Shown piece by piece: positions 1-5,422 of a DNA stretch of 10,532 bases. A program made the position numbers and the translations under genes. The number at the start of each line of letters is the position of its first letter. Positions within the stretch are counted from its first letter, which is position 1. The DNA is from Bacillota bacterium (GTDB taxonomy: Bacteria; Bacillota; Dethiobacteria; DTU022), in contig JAAZIE010000272.1 in NCBI GenBank assembly GCA_012510305.1, positions 1 to 10,532 on the forward strand, written 5' to 3'. A model generated the notes under the pieces. It saw only the letters and a list, made by a program, of their open reading frames with translations. It ran no database searches and was not told the origin of the DNA.

Positions 1-1
1 C

Positions 2-157
2 AGCCACCAGCCGCTGTGCCGCTGCACCGGCGCAGCGCTTTTGTTCAACCCCGGCTCCTGCGTGGATCCGCGGCAGGCCCGCCGGCCTTCGTACGGCCTG
101 CTGCACCTGTCCGCTTCCGGGATCACCGGTGAGATCATCTACCTCCAGCGCCGGTGA
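2..157 (+). CDS. Metallophosphoesterase, YfcE/MJ0936-like (C-terminal fragment)
   Basis: Only the last 51 codons are in the window; the reading frame is open from base 2 to the TGA at 155-157. The visible protein starts SHQPLC and continues through LLFNPGSCVDPR and PSYGLLHL. This matches the end of small calcineurin-like phosphoesterases of the YfcE/MJ0936 type, where a G-H-[ST]-H metal-binding motif is followed by a short strand, an NPGS turn and a PSY/A-x-L strand. The first base (c) would complete the preceding His codon, so the S-H seen here is probably the end of the GHSH metal site. Family members are cytosolic Mn-dependent phosphodiesterases whose physiological substrate is often unknown. 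The metal-binding N-terminal part is outside the window, so activity cannot be judged. No U-tract terminator follows it before the groESL promoter. Confidence 0.7.
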   Translation, partial: SHQPLCRCTGAALLFNPGSCVDPRQARRPSYGLLHLSASGITGEIIYLQRR

Positions 158-335
158 GGGAGAAAGTGAGTAAAAAGGGCCGCTGCATAATTAAATTTAA
201 GGTTGCCTAGAATACCATTTAAGCTGCTGTAGAAGAAAATAGAAAGAAGGTGCCATATTAAGCAGATACCCCGAGAATTCAGCCCATAATAAGCTATAAC
301 AGGATTATTTGTTCAAATATGCTTGCTGCCCGGGG

Positions 336-364
336 TTGCATGAACATTTCAATCCTGGTATATT
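336..364 (+). promoter_or_regulatory. Sigma-A-type promoter of groESL
   Basis: The -35 is TTGCAT (336-341) and the -10 is TATATT (359-364), separated by exactly 17 bases; a TG at 356-357 makes an extended -10. Transcription would start near 371, so the CIRCE operator lies in the early transcribed leader, its usual place. The bases from 158 to 335 upstream are AT-richer and hold no gene I can support. A loose inverted pair, TGTTCA (310-315) and TGAACA (341-346), brackets the -35; its meaning is unknown. Confidence 0.8.
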
Positions 365-379
365 TTTTTATGGGTTTTG

Positions 380-409
380 TTAGCACTCACCCCCAGAGAG
401 TGCTGCTAA
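380..409 (+). promoter_or_regulatory. CIRCE operator (HrcA site) with an altered right arm
   Basis: The left arm is a perfect TTAGCACTC (380-388), followed by the canonical 9-base spacer (389-397). The right arm reads GAGTGCTGCTAA (398-409) instead of GAGTGCTAA: GCT is present twice in tandem. Seven inner base pairs per arm are intact, and the outer TT/AA pair is displaced by 3 bases. CIRCE binds the HrcA repressor, which represses groESL and dnaK operons until heat shock. Its position just after the predicted transcription start and before groES fits this. No hrcA gene is in the window. Confidence 0.9.
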
Positions 410-434
410 GGAAAATCAAAAGGAGGCAGAAAGG

Positions 435-719
435 ATGAATCTCAAACCCTTAAGTGACCGCATCGTGGTCAAAGTCCTGGAGGTGGAAGAAAAAACCGCC
501 AGCGGGATTGTTTTGCCCGATCAAGCCAAAGAAAAACCGCAAGAAGGAGAAGTTATGGCTGTAGGCCCCGGAAAGGTCCTCGAAAACGGCACCAGGCTGG
601 AGATGGACCTGAAAGTGGGGGACAGGATCATTTACTCCCGCTATGCCGGTACAGAAATCAAGATCAAAGGTGAAGAATACTTAATTCTGAGACAGGACGA
701 CGTCCTGGCTCTGGTTTAA
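435..719 (+). CDS. groES: Co-chaperonin GroES (Cpn10)
   Basis: A 94-residue cytosolic protein, the usual GroES length. It forms the heptameric lid that closes the GroEL cavity and triggers substrate encapsulation. It opens MNLKPLSDRIVVKVLE, the classic Cpn10 first strand. The mobile-loop region EEKTASGIVLPDQAKEKPQEG is at about residues 18-38, and the roof segment and the terminal VLALV strand complete the fold. The ATG follows AGGAGG (421-426) with 8 bases spacing. It is the first gene of a two-gene operon with groEL 52 bases downstream, under the sigma-A promoter and CIRCE operator just upstream. Nothing in the protein looks truncated or unusual. Confidence 0.97.
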   Translation: MNLKPLSDRIVVKVLEVEEKTASGIVLPDQAKEKPQEGEVMAVGPGKVLENGTRLEMDLKVGDRIIYSRYAGTEIKIKGEEYLILRQDDVLALV

Positions 720-771
720 AAGGGATATTGTTGCCAGGTGAAAGAGAGTAAAGAAAGGGAGGTCTATCTTA

Positions 772-2394
772 ATGCCAAAGCAAATCAAGTATAATGAAGA
801 AGCCCGCCGGGCGCTGGAAAAAGGGGTAAACGCCCTGGCGGACACGGTTACCGTGACCCTGGGGCCCAAGGGGCGCAACGCGGTGTTGGACAAGAAGTTC
901 GGCTCGCCGCAGATCACCAACGACGGGGTCACCATCGCCCGCGATATCGAGCTGGAAGATCCTTTTGAAAACATGGGGGCCCAGCTGGTCAAGGAAGTGG
1001 CCACGAAAACGCAGGATGTTGCCGGTGACGGCACCACCACGGCCACGCTGCTGGCACAGGCGATCATTCGCGAAGGGCTGAAGAACGTAACCGCCGGAGC
1101 CAACCCCATGTTTATCAAGCGGGGTATTGACAAGGCGGTGGGTGTTGTTGTCGACAAGCTGGAAAACTTGAGCAAGCCGGTGGAGACCAAGGAAGATATC
1201 ACCCAGGTGGCTTCCATCTCCGCTGATGATGAAGAGATCGGTTCGCTTATTGCCGAAGCGATGGAGAAGGTCGGCAAAGACGGCGTGATCACCGTTGAAG
1301 AATCCCGGGGTTTCACCACCGACTTGAAAGTGGTGGAAGGGATGCAGTTTGACCGCGGCTATATTTCGCCGTACATGGTCACCGACACCGAGAAGATGGA
1401 AGCGATCCTTGAAGAACCCTTTATCCTGCTCACCGACCGCAAGCTGAGCAACATTCACGACCTGCTCCCCTTGCTGGAGAAGATCGTCCAGCAGGGCAAG
1501 CAGCTGCTGCTTGTGGCCGAAGATGTGGAAGGCGAAGCGCTGGCCACGCTGGTGGTGAACAAGCTGCGCGGCACCTTCACCTGCGTTGCCGTGAAGGCTC
1601 CGGGCTTCGGCGACCGCCGCAAAGCGATGCTCGAGGATATCGCCGTTCTCACCGGCGGCGAGGTCATCTCCGAAGATATCGGGCTCGATTTCAAAAATGT
1701 GGAGCTGAACATGCTCGGCCGGGCCCGCCAGGTTCGCATCAGCAAGGAGGAGACCGTGGTTGTTGACGGTGCCGGCGACAGCGAGCTGATCAAGAAGCGG
1801 ATCGGCCAGATCCGGGTTCAAATCGAAGATACCACCTCCGATTTCGACCGGGAAAAGCTGCAGGAGCGGTTGGCGAAGCTCTCCGGCGGCGTCGCCGTGA
1901 TCGAAGTGGGCGCTGCTACCGAAACAGAGCTTAAAGAGAAAAAACTGCGCATCGAGGATGCCCTCTCGGCTACCCGCGCAGCGGTTGAGGAAGGGATTGT
2001 CTCCGGCGGCGGAGTGGTCTACCTGAACCTGGCCGATGCGCTGGCAGAGCTGGAAAAGGAGCTGAAGGGCGACGAGGTTACCGGGGCGACCATTGTCAAG
2101 CGGGCCCTGGAGGAGCCGCTGCGCGTTATCGCTGAGAACTCCGGCGTTGAGGGCTCCGTTGTTGTGGAAAAAATCAAGGGGATGGATCAGGGTTACGGCT
2201 ACAACGCCATCACCAACGATTTTGAGTTGATGATCGACTCGGGCATCGTTGACCCCACCAAGGTGGCCCGCTCGGCAATCCAGAATGCTTCCAGTATTGC
2301 CGGGATGCTCTTGACCACCGAGAGTATCGTCACCGACCTGCCTGAAAAAGATCCGGTGCCGCCCATGCCCGGCCCCGACATGCCGATGATGTAA
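772..2394 (+). CDS. groEL: Chaperonin GroEL (Cpn60)
   Basis: A 540-residue ATP-dependent chaperonin subunit that forms two stacked heptameric rings and folds cytosolic proteins together with GroES. The equatorial nucleotide site is visible: LGPKGRN near residues 30-36, NDGVT near 50-54 and GDGTTTATLL near 85-94. The apical domain is complete, and the Cpn60 signature AAVEEGIVSGGG lies at about 403-414. The usual Pro before the GGG is Ser here. The tail ends MPGPDMPMM, methionine-rich but without the common repeated GGM units. A GGGAGG site (757-762) lies 9 bases before the ATG. It is co-transcribed with groES and followed by a strong terminator at 2424-2463. Several long open frames run antisense to it; they are GC-driven shadows. 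Confidence 0.97.
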   Translation: MPKQIKYNEEARRALEKGVNALADTVTVTLGPKGRNAVLDKKFGSPQITNDGVTIARDIELEDPFENMGAQLVKEVATKTQDVAGDGTTTATLLAQAIIREGLKNVTAGANPMFIKRGIDKAVGVVVDKLENLSKPVETKEDITQVASISADDEEIGSLIAEAMEKVGKDGVITVEESRGFTTDLKVVEGMQFDRGYISPYMVTDTEKMEAILEEPFILLTDRKLSNIHDLLPLLEKIVQQGKQLLLVAEDVEGEALATLVVNKLRGTFTCVAVKAPGFGDRRKAMLEDIAVLTGGEVISEDIGLDFKNVELNMLGRARQVRISKEETVVVDGAGDSELIKKRIGQIRVQIEDTTSDFDREKLQERLAKLSGGVAVIEVGAATETELKEKKLRIEDALSATRAAVEEGIVSGGGVVYLNLADALAELEKELKGDEVTGATIVKRALEEPLRVIAENSGVEGSVVVEKIKGMDQGYGYNAITNDFELMIDSGIVDPTKVARSAIQNASSIAGMLLTTESIVTDLPEKDPVPPMPGPDMPMM

Positions 2395-2423
2395 GCGCTT
2401 TTGGATAAGCACAAGTAAGGCCG

Positions 2424-2463
2424 AAGGTTGGCCGGGACAGAGAAGCCCGGCCAACCTTTTTTT
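2424..2463 (+). terminator. Intrinsic terminator of groESL
   Basis: A perfect 13-bp stem pairs 2424-2436 (AAGGTTGGCCGGG) with 2446-2458 around a 9-base loop. A run of seven T (2457-2463) begins within the last stem pairs. It lies 30 bases after the groEL stop and separates the heat-shock operon from the acyl-CoA dehydrogenase gene. Confidence 0.95.
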
Positions 2464-2520
2464 GACGGCGGTTGCAGAGGGCGGAAAAAGGACACCCTCC
2501 GGCAGAAGATTTAAAATTGG

Positions 2521-2549
2521 CGGTCAACGATCTCCTTTTCAGGTATAAT
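2521..2549 (+). promoter_or_regulatory. Candidate promoter of the acyl-CoA dehydrogenase gene
   Basis: A perfect -10 hexamer TATAAT lies at 2544-2549, 49 bases before the start codon and just after the groESL terminator. The -35 is weak: CGGTCA (2521-2526) at 17 bases is the best-spaced match, and TTGGCG (2517-2522) would need a 21-base spacer. Position and -10 quality support a promoter; the weak -35 suggests activator help or low strength. Confidence 0.5.
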
Positions 2550-2598
2550 GTTGGAAATGGCGTAAATAAGCGCTCAATAATTTACCAGGGAGGCTAAA

Positions 2599-3750
2599 AT
2601 GATCGATTTTTCGTTGACGCCCGAGCAGGAAGCGATTCAAAGGACGGCGCGTGATTTTGCGCAGAAAGAGATCGCCCCGGCAGCGCAGCAGTACGATCGC
2701 AGCGGGGAATATCCCCAGGAAATTGTGAAGAAAGCTTTTCAGGCCGGGCTGGTTTACGGGCCCGTGCCCGAGGAGTACGGCGGCGGGGGATTGGGACAGC
2801 TCGATCAGCTGATCGTTGCCGAAGAGCTCTCCGCCGGCTGTGCCGGCATCTCCACCTGCATCGCCATCAACAGCCTGGCGGCGATCCCTTTGATCGACCG
2901 CGGCAGCGAGGAGCAGAAAAAAAGAATTCTGGGCGGGGCCTGCCGCGATGAAAAACTGATCGCCCTCTGCGTCACCGAGCCGGAGGCCGGTTCCGACGTC
3001 GCCGCAATCTCCACCAGGGCCCGGCGCCGCAACGGTGAGTACGTCATCAGCGGAAACAAGTGCTTCATCACCGGCGGCGGGGTGGCGGACTATTACATCG
3101 TTTTTGCCACGGTCGATCCCTCCCGGGGGCACCGCGGCATCACCGCCTTCGTCGTGCCCCGCGGTGCCGAAGGTCTTTCTGTGGGTAAAAAAGAAAACAA
3201 GATGGGCCAGCGTGCCGCCGACACCACCGATGTCATTTTCGACGAGGTGGTCGTTCCCGCCGCCGACAGGATCGGCGAGGAGGGCGAGGGTTTTCGGATC
3301 ATCATGCAAACCTTCAACCGCTCCCGGCCCGGGGTGGCCATCTCGGCGGTGGGAGTGGCCCGCGCCGCCCTCGATTATGCGTTGCGCTACAGCCTGGAGC
3401 GGGGGCAGTTCGGCGCCCCCATCTTCATGCAGCAGTCGGTCATGTTCATGCTTGCCGATATGGCCCGCGATATTACCGCGGGACGCCTGCTTGCCTGGAA
3501 GGCGGCCTGGAAGGTGGAGCAGGGGCTGGATAACTCTGCCGAGGCGGCCATGGCCAAGGTGTTTTGCGGGGATATGGTCATGCGTGTGACCACGGATGCG
3601 GTCCAGGTTTACGGCGGTTACGGTTATGTCAAAGATTACCCCGTGGAAAAGCTGATGCGCGACGCCAAGGTGTTCCAGATCTACGAGGGCACCTCCCAGG
3701 TGCAGCGGCTTCTGATCGGCCGGGCGCTGGCCAAGAAGGTTGCACGTTAA
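2599..3750 (+). CDS. Acyl-CoA dehydrogenase, short/medium-chain type
   Basis: A 383-residue FAD enzyme, the usual length for butyryl-CoA/short- or medium-chain acyl-CoA dehydrogenases. It would catalyse alpha-beta dehydrogenation of an acyl-CoA, passing electrons to electron-transfer flavoprotein. The first family signature, CVTEPEAGSDVAA, is at residues 123-135. The second, from QVYGGYGY to LMRD, is at 336-355. The catalytic base is probably Glu363 in QIYEGTSQVQR, the position used by short/medium-chain enzymes. The ATG follows AGGGAGG (2587-2593). No etfA/etfB, enoyl-CoA hydratase or thiolase gene lies within the window, so substrate and direction (beta-oxidation, amino-acid degradation or butyrate formation) cannot be told. 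In anaerobes such genes often serve syntrophic fatty-acid or amino-acid oxidation; that is inference. Confidence 0.93.
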   Translation: MIDFSLTPEQEAIQRTARDFAQKEIAPAAQQYDRSGEYPQEIVKKAFQAGLVYGPVPEEYGGGGLGQLDQLIVAEELSAGCAGISTCIAINSLAAIPLIDRGSEEQKKRILGGACRDEKLIALCVTEPEAGSDVAAISTRARRRNGEYVISGNKCFITGGGVADYYIVFATVDPSRGHRGITAFVVPRGAEGLSVGKKENKMGQRAADTTDVIFDEVVVPAADRIGEEGEGFRIIMQTFNRSRPGVAISAVGVARAALDYALRYSLERGQFGAPIFMQQSVMFMLADMARDITAGRLLAWKAAWKVEQGLDNSAEAAMAKVFCGDMVMRVTTDAVQVYGGYGYVKDYPVEKLMRDAKVFQIYEGTSQVQRLLIGRALAKKVAR

Positions 3751-3899
3751 AGGCTCGCCTTCGGCGCGGTACAGTCGGCGTCGGCGGGGCGGCGGAAAAT
3801 CAGCGGAAAAGGCGGCAAGAAAAAGGGCGCTTCTTGTCGAATAAGTAGCTGATATCAAAGCGGTGCATGCAGTAATGTAAAAAGGAGTGCATAAAAAAG

Positions 3900-4082
3900 A
3901 TGGACGCTGAACTGAAAGAGAGATTGACCGCGCGTATCCGGGAAGAGGCCTCGGAGAGGGGGTTGTCCTGCCGGCAGGCGCTGGCCATTGCGGCGGAGTT
4001 GAATTGCAACCCCGTCCACATGGGGCGGCTCTGCGATGAGCTCAAGGTGAAGCTCTACGGCTGCCAGCTGGGCTGCTTCTAG
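3900..4082 (+). CDS. Small cysteine-rich conserved protein ending CQLGCF
   Basis: A 60-residue protein whose function I do not recognise. It resembles small proteins that I recall from anaerobic Firmicutes and deltaproteobacteria, which share a charged N-terminal helix, an [IL]-x-C-x-x-A-L-x-[IL]-A-x-E-L stretch and a terminal CQLGCF. Here the helix covers about residues 2-20, and GLSCRQALAIAAELN followed by HMGRLCDELKVKL could form a helix-turn-helix-like fold. Cysteines are at 24, 36, 45, 55 and 59; the C-x3-C tail suggests metal binding or thiol chemistry, but this is inference. AAAGGAG (3881-3887) precedes the ATG at a longish 12 bases. It lies 149 bases after the acyl-CoA dehydrogenase on the same strand, with no terminator or good promoter between, so it may be co-transcribed. 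Confidence 0.75.
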   Translation: MDAELKERLTARIREEASERGLSCRQALAIAAELNCNPVHMGRLCDELKVKLYGCQLGCF

Positions 4083-4114
4083 CGGCTCCGGGCACCGGTG
4101 ACCGGGAAAACTGT

Positions 4115-4149
4115 AGGGGCTGTCCCCAATATCGTCAAGGGCAGCCCCT
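4115..4149. other. Hairpin without U-tract, possible transcript end
   Basis: GGGGCTG (4116-4122) pairs with CAGCCCC (4142-4148); after one bulged T, CCC (4124-4126) pairs with GGG (4139-4141), leaving a 12-base loop. It sits 33 bases after the small-protein stop and could stabilise a 3' end for either strand. No run of T follows on either strand, so it is not a standard intrinsic terminator. Confidence 0.4.
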
Positions 4150-4197
4150 CCCACGCCATCACTTTGTAGTTTGCACCGCGGTGGGGGGCAATATCTC

Positions 4198-4232
4198 CTC
4201 CCACCTCCAACTTCTCACCTCTAACCTCCAAT
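4198..4232. repeat. Heptanucleotide tandem repeat, five units
   Basis: Five head-to-tail 7-base units: CTCCCAC, CTCCAAC, TTCTCAC, CTCTAAC, CTCCAAT. The shared form is CTCYMAC with few deviations. A G-run and a TCTCCTC stretch precede it, as in the second block at 4448-4468; the two blocks share 15 identical bases (4194-4208 and 4444-4458). This looks like the short tandemly repeated intergenic sequences seen in some bacterial genomes. Confidence 0.75.
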
Positions 4233-4312
4233 GTGCAGGGCATGCCCGGCCCGGGTTAACCCGCCGTTTTCGCTTGTGCTGCGGTGGTATCTGCTTGCCC
4301 CAAGGTTCCTTA

Positions 4313-4347
4313 TTACCCTCTTTGAAAAAGGAGGGGAGGGGGGATTT
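4313..4347. repeat. Low-complexity G/C-biased element, likely dispersed repeat
   Basis: The stretch reads TTACCCTCTTTGAAAAAGG, then GAGGGGAGGGGGGATTT. The pattern of C-rich tract, TTTGAAAAA, long G-rich tract and ATTT resembles a widespread intergenic repeat type, recalled in the other orientation as AAATCCCCCC, then CCCCTTTTTCAAAGGGGG. The arms can form an imperfect hairpin around TTTGAAAAA. Assignment to a repeat family is from memory; a genome-wide copy count would settle it. Confidence 0.5.
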
Positions 4348-4447
4348 ACCACACCACCTTCTTGGTTAGGGGAGGCGCTCTAAATTCCGGGGCCGCCTTT
4401 TGTGACAGCACCCTTCCGGCGTGGTACGGTTGGGGGAGCATCGTCTC

Positions 4448-4468
4448 CTCCCACCTCCCACCTCCAAT
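4448..4468. repeat. Heptanucleotide tandem repeat, three units
   Basis: Three 7-base units: CTCCCAC, CTCCCAC, CTCCAAT. This is the same unit family and the same last unit as the block at 4198-4232, with a similar upstream flank (G-run, then a short spacer, then TCTCCTC). It ends 6 bases from the stop codon of the - strand DUF2148 gene. Confidence 0.7.
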
Positions 4469-4473
4469 CCGGT

Positions 4474-4995
4474 CTAGCCCCGGTCAAAATAGATGCTTTT
4501 ACCCGTAGCGGAGATGGGGACCCCGATGACGTGCTCCCCCTTGATCAGGCCCAGCTTGCGCGCGGCCACCCCGATGCGGTACATGATCCGGTTGTCCACG
4601 TTGAAGAGCGAGGCCGTCTTCACCGCCGATCCCAGGGCGATGCCGAGATCGAGAACACGCCAGCTGCACACAGGGCCGCCAAAGTCGCCGCCCTCGCGGA
4701 AGCTCTCCTTCATTTCGTTGCACGTGTCAAAACCGCAGGCCCCGCAATCTTGAAAGAGCGGTTCGGAGTCGGAGAGAGCCAGCAGCAGCACGGCGCCGGA
4801 GCGGCGGACATTATCGCCGTCCCGGTCGTAGTTGCGCCGGCCTTCCTCGCCGTACTTGATCATTTCAGCAGCCAACAGCTCCATATCGGCGCCGGTCAAA
4901 ACCTTGATTTCGATAAAGTCGGCGCCCACGGCCTTCGGTGCGGTCCGGGCGGCCAGGGCCATCATTTCGGCAACGGTTTCTAAGGTTTTATGCAA
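4474..4995 (-). CDS. DUF2148 ferredoxin-domain protein
   Basis: A 173-residue protein matching the DUF2148 family of proteins with a ferredoxin-like domain, found mainly in anaerobic bacteria and archaea and of unknown function. Four cysteines are placed as expected for one Fe-S cluster: Cys84, Cys87 and Cys92 in CGACGFDTC, and Cys110 in GPVC. The family block DLGIALGSAVKTA is at about 116-128, and the protein ends in a conserved GVPISATGKSIYFDRG tail. There is no signal peptide or membrane segment, so it should be cytosolic. The start is TTG (4995-4993), chosen because AAGGAGGAGA lies just upstream; internal ATGs at codons 11-12 lack a ribosome site. It is transcribed alone, toward the small CQLGCF protein. 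A redox or cluster-sensing role is inference. Confidence 0.88.
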   Translation of the reverse strand: MHKTLETVAEMMALAARTAPKAVGADFIEIKVLTGADMELLAAEMIKYGEEGRRNYDRDGDNVRRSGAVLLLALSDSEPLFQDCGACGFDTCNEMKESFREGGDFGGPVCSWRVLDLGIALGSAVKTASLFNVDNRIMYRIGVAARKLGLIKGEHVIGVPISATGKSIYFDRG

Positions 4996-5000
4996 ATCGA

Positions 5001-5010
5001 TCTCCTCCTT
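5001..5010 (-). promoter_or_regulatory. Ribosome binding site deciding the TTG start
   Basis: Read on the - strand, AAGGAGGAGA is a near-perfect Shine-Dalgarno sequence ending 5 bases before TTG at 4995 (8 bases from the AGGAGG core). It fixes the start of the DUF2148 protein at a TTG codon rather than a downstream ATG. Confidence 0.85.
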
Positions 5011-5019
5011 GGTTTTTAC

Positions 5020-5052
5020 CTGCAGGATGAGCGGTGCTTTCCTGCAGCACCG
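5020..5052 (-). promoter_or_regulatory. Alternative hairpins in the DUF2148 leader
   Basis: Two overlapping inverted repeats lie just upstream of the ribosome site. CTGCAGGA (5020-5027) pairs with TCCTGCAG (5040-5047), giving 8 bp. CGGTGCT (5032-5038) pairs with AGCACCG (5046-5052), giving 7 bp. They share bases and cannot both form, which could make a switch, or they could be an operator at DNA level. Neither is followed by a U-tract. Confidence 0.4.
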
Positions 5053-5054
5053 AT

Positions 5055-5081
5055 CTTATAACGAGAAGAGCGTGAAAACAA
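5055..5081 (-). promoter_or_regulatory. Weak candidate promoter for the DUF2148 gene
   Basis: On the - strand TTGTTT (5081-5076) and TATAAG (5060-5055) are separated by 15 bases, shorter than the preferred 17. The hairpins at 5020-5052 would then lie at the start of the transcript. No better pair is visible nearby. Confidence 0.3.
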
Positions 5082-5249
5082 GGCGGCCCGGCACCGCTGC
5101 AGCAGGGCTGCTCTCACCATCCGCCAAAAAGTGGGCCCATCCCCAAGTTTTCTAGAGGAATCCGGCCGGTTATGGCGAAGCTATTAGCGTCTTTAAATAA
5201 AATGGAGATACTCTCGATGCCTTATCTTTTTTATTGCATTGACGAGGGA
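5082..5249. other. Divergent intergenic stretch, no gene recognised
   Basis: This lies between the leftward DUF2148 gene and the rightward riboswitch-controlled operon. Its distal half (5180-5240) is AT-rich and probably contains the operon promoter. TAAAAT (5198-5203) lacks a good -35, and TTGCAT (5234-5239) and TTGACG (5239-5244) lack a spaced -10, so I do not assign one. I see no purine aptamer: the GTTTCTACC and CCGTAAA blocks are absent. Confidence 0.5.
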
Positions 5250-5375
5250 AAGTGTACCTAGGGTTCCGCTGGGGGGTAAGCAAGCCGCTCTTCAGGCTGG
5301 TCCGAGTGGTACAGGCGCCGAAGATGGCTGACTTGTGCATACATTCACGGCGCTACACCGGAGGGATAAAAGCCC
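5250..5375 (+). promoter_or_regulatory. ykkC-family riboswitch aptamer, probably PRPP type
   Basis: Three blocks match the ykkC-yxkD RNA consensus in order: CTAGGGTTCCG (5258-5268), CTGGTCCGAG (5297-5306) and ACACCGGAGGGATAAAAG running into CCC (5355-5375). Between the second and third, GCGCCG (5315-5320) pairs with CGGCGC (5348-5353), the expected variable-length helix. The ykkC family includes guanidine-I (subtype 1), ppGpp (2a), PRPP (2b) and nucleotide-diphosphate-type aptamers, which differ at few positions. The downstream genes are a purine permease, purE, purL and purF, the context known for PRPP aptamers; no guanidine exporter or urea carboxylase follows. Family assignment is firm; ligand is inference. 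The 3' edges are approximate. Confidence 0.88.
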
Positions 5376-5422
5376 AGGCGGGTAGGTTTCGCTCGCAGCC
5401 TACCCTCCCGGGCTTTTAAATT
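5368..5422 (+). terminator. Riboswitch terminator overlapping the aptamer
   Basis: AAAAGCCC (5368-5375) pairs with GGGCTTTT (5410-5417), then GG (5377-5378) with CC (5407-5408), then GGGTAGG (5380-5386) with CCTACCC (5399-5405); two single mismatches separate the segments and the loop is 12 bases. TTTTAAATT follows, a modest U-tract. The left arm is the 3' conserved block of the aptamer, so a folded, ligand-bound aptamer should block this terminator: an ON switch, as reported for related ykkC riboswitches. Confidence 0.85.

Larger units (their letters stand above)
4083..4473 (+). other. Convergent intergenic region, repeat-rich, no gene
   Basis: This 391-base gap separates a + strand gene (stop at 4082) from a - strand gene (stop at 4474), so it should contain transcript ends rather than promoters. 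It holds two heptamer repeat blocks (4198-4232, 4448-4468), a low-complexity element (4313-4347), a hairpin (4115-4149) and short perfect palindromes CACCGGTG (4093-4100) and CACCGCGGTG (4174-4183). Short open frames here have no ribosome site and no protein-like composition. No convincing U-tract terminator is visible for either flanking gene. Confidence 0.7.

Noticed and set aside
166..210. 14-codon GTG-started frame after the phosphoesterase
   Set aside because: A GAGGGAG precedes it, but spacing is too short and the product is too small to support.
769..2454. 561-codon open frame antisense to groEL
   Set aside because: It mirrors groEL codon by codon in GC-rich DNA, has no ribosome site and no recognisable domain; groEL on the other strand is certain.
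2539..3858. 439-codon open frame antisense to the acyl-CoA dehydrogenase gene
   Set aside because: It is a composition shadow: no family match, no ribosome site, and it covers a gene with both family signatures.
4115..4149. Hairpin as a bidirectional intrinsic terminator
   Set aside because: No U-tract follows on either strand, so it is listed only as a hairpin.
4181..4369. 62-codon frame inside the repeat-rich gap
   Set aside because: It reads through heptamer and G-rich repeats, lacks a ribosome site and has repeat-driven composition.
4198..4468. Repeat blocks as a CRISPR array
   Set aside because: Units are 7 bases, directly adjacent with no unique spacers, and no cas gene is nearby.
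4402..4983. 193-codon + strand frame over the DUF2148 gene
   Set aside because: The opposite strand encodes a protein with four ordered cysteines and family motifs behind a strong ribosome site; this frame has neither.
5082..5249. Tandem guanine aptamer upstream of the ykkC aptamer
   Set aside because: Such tandems are known with PRPP riboswitches, but the conserved purine-aptamer loops are not present here.
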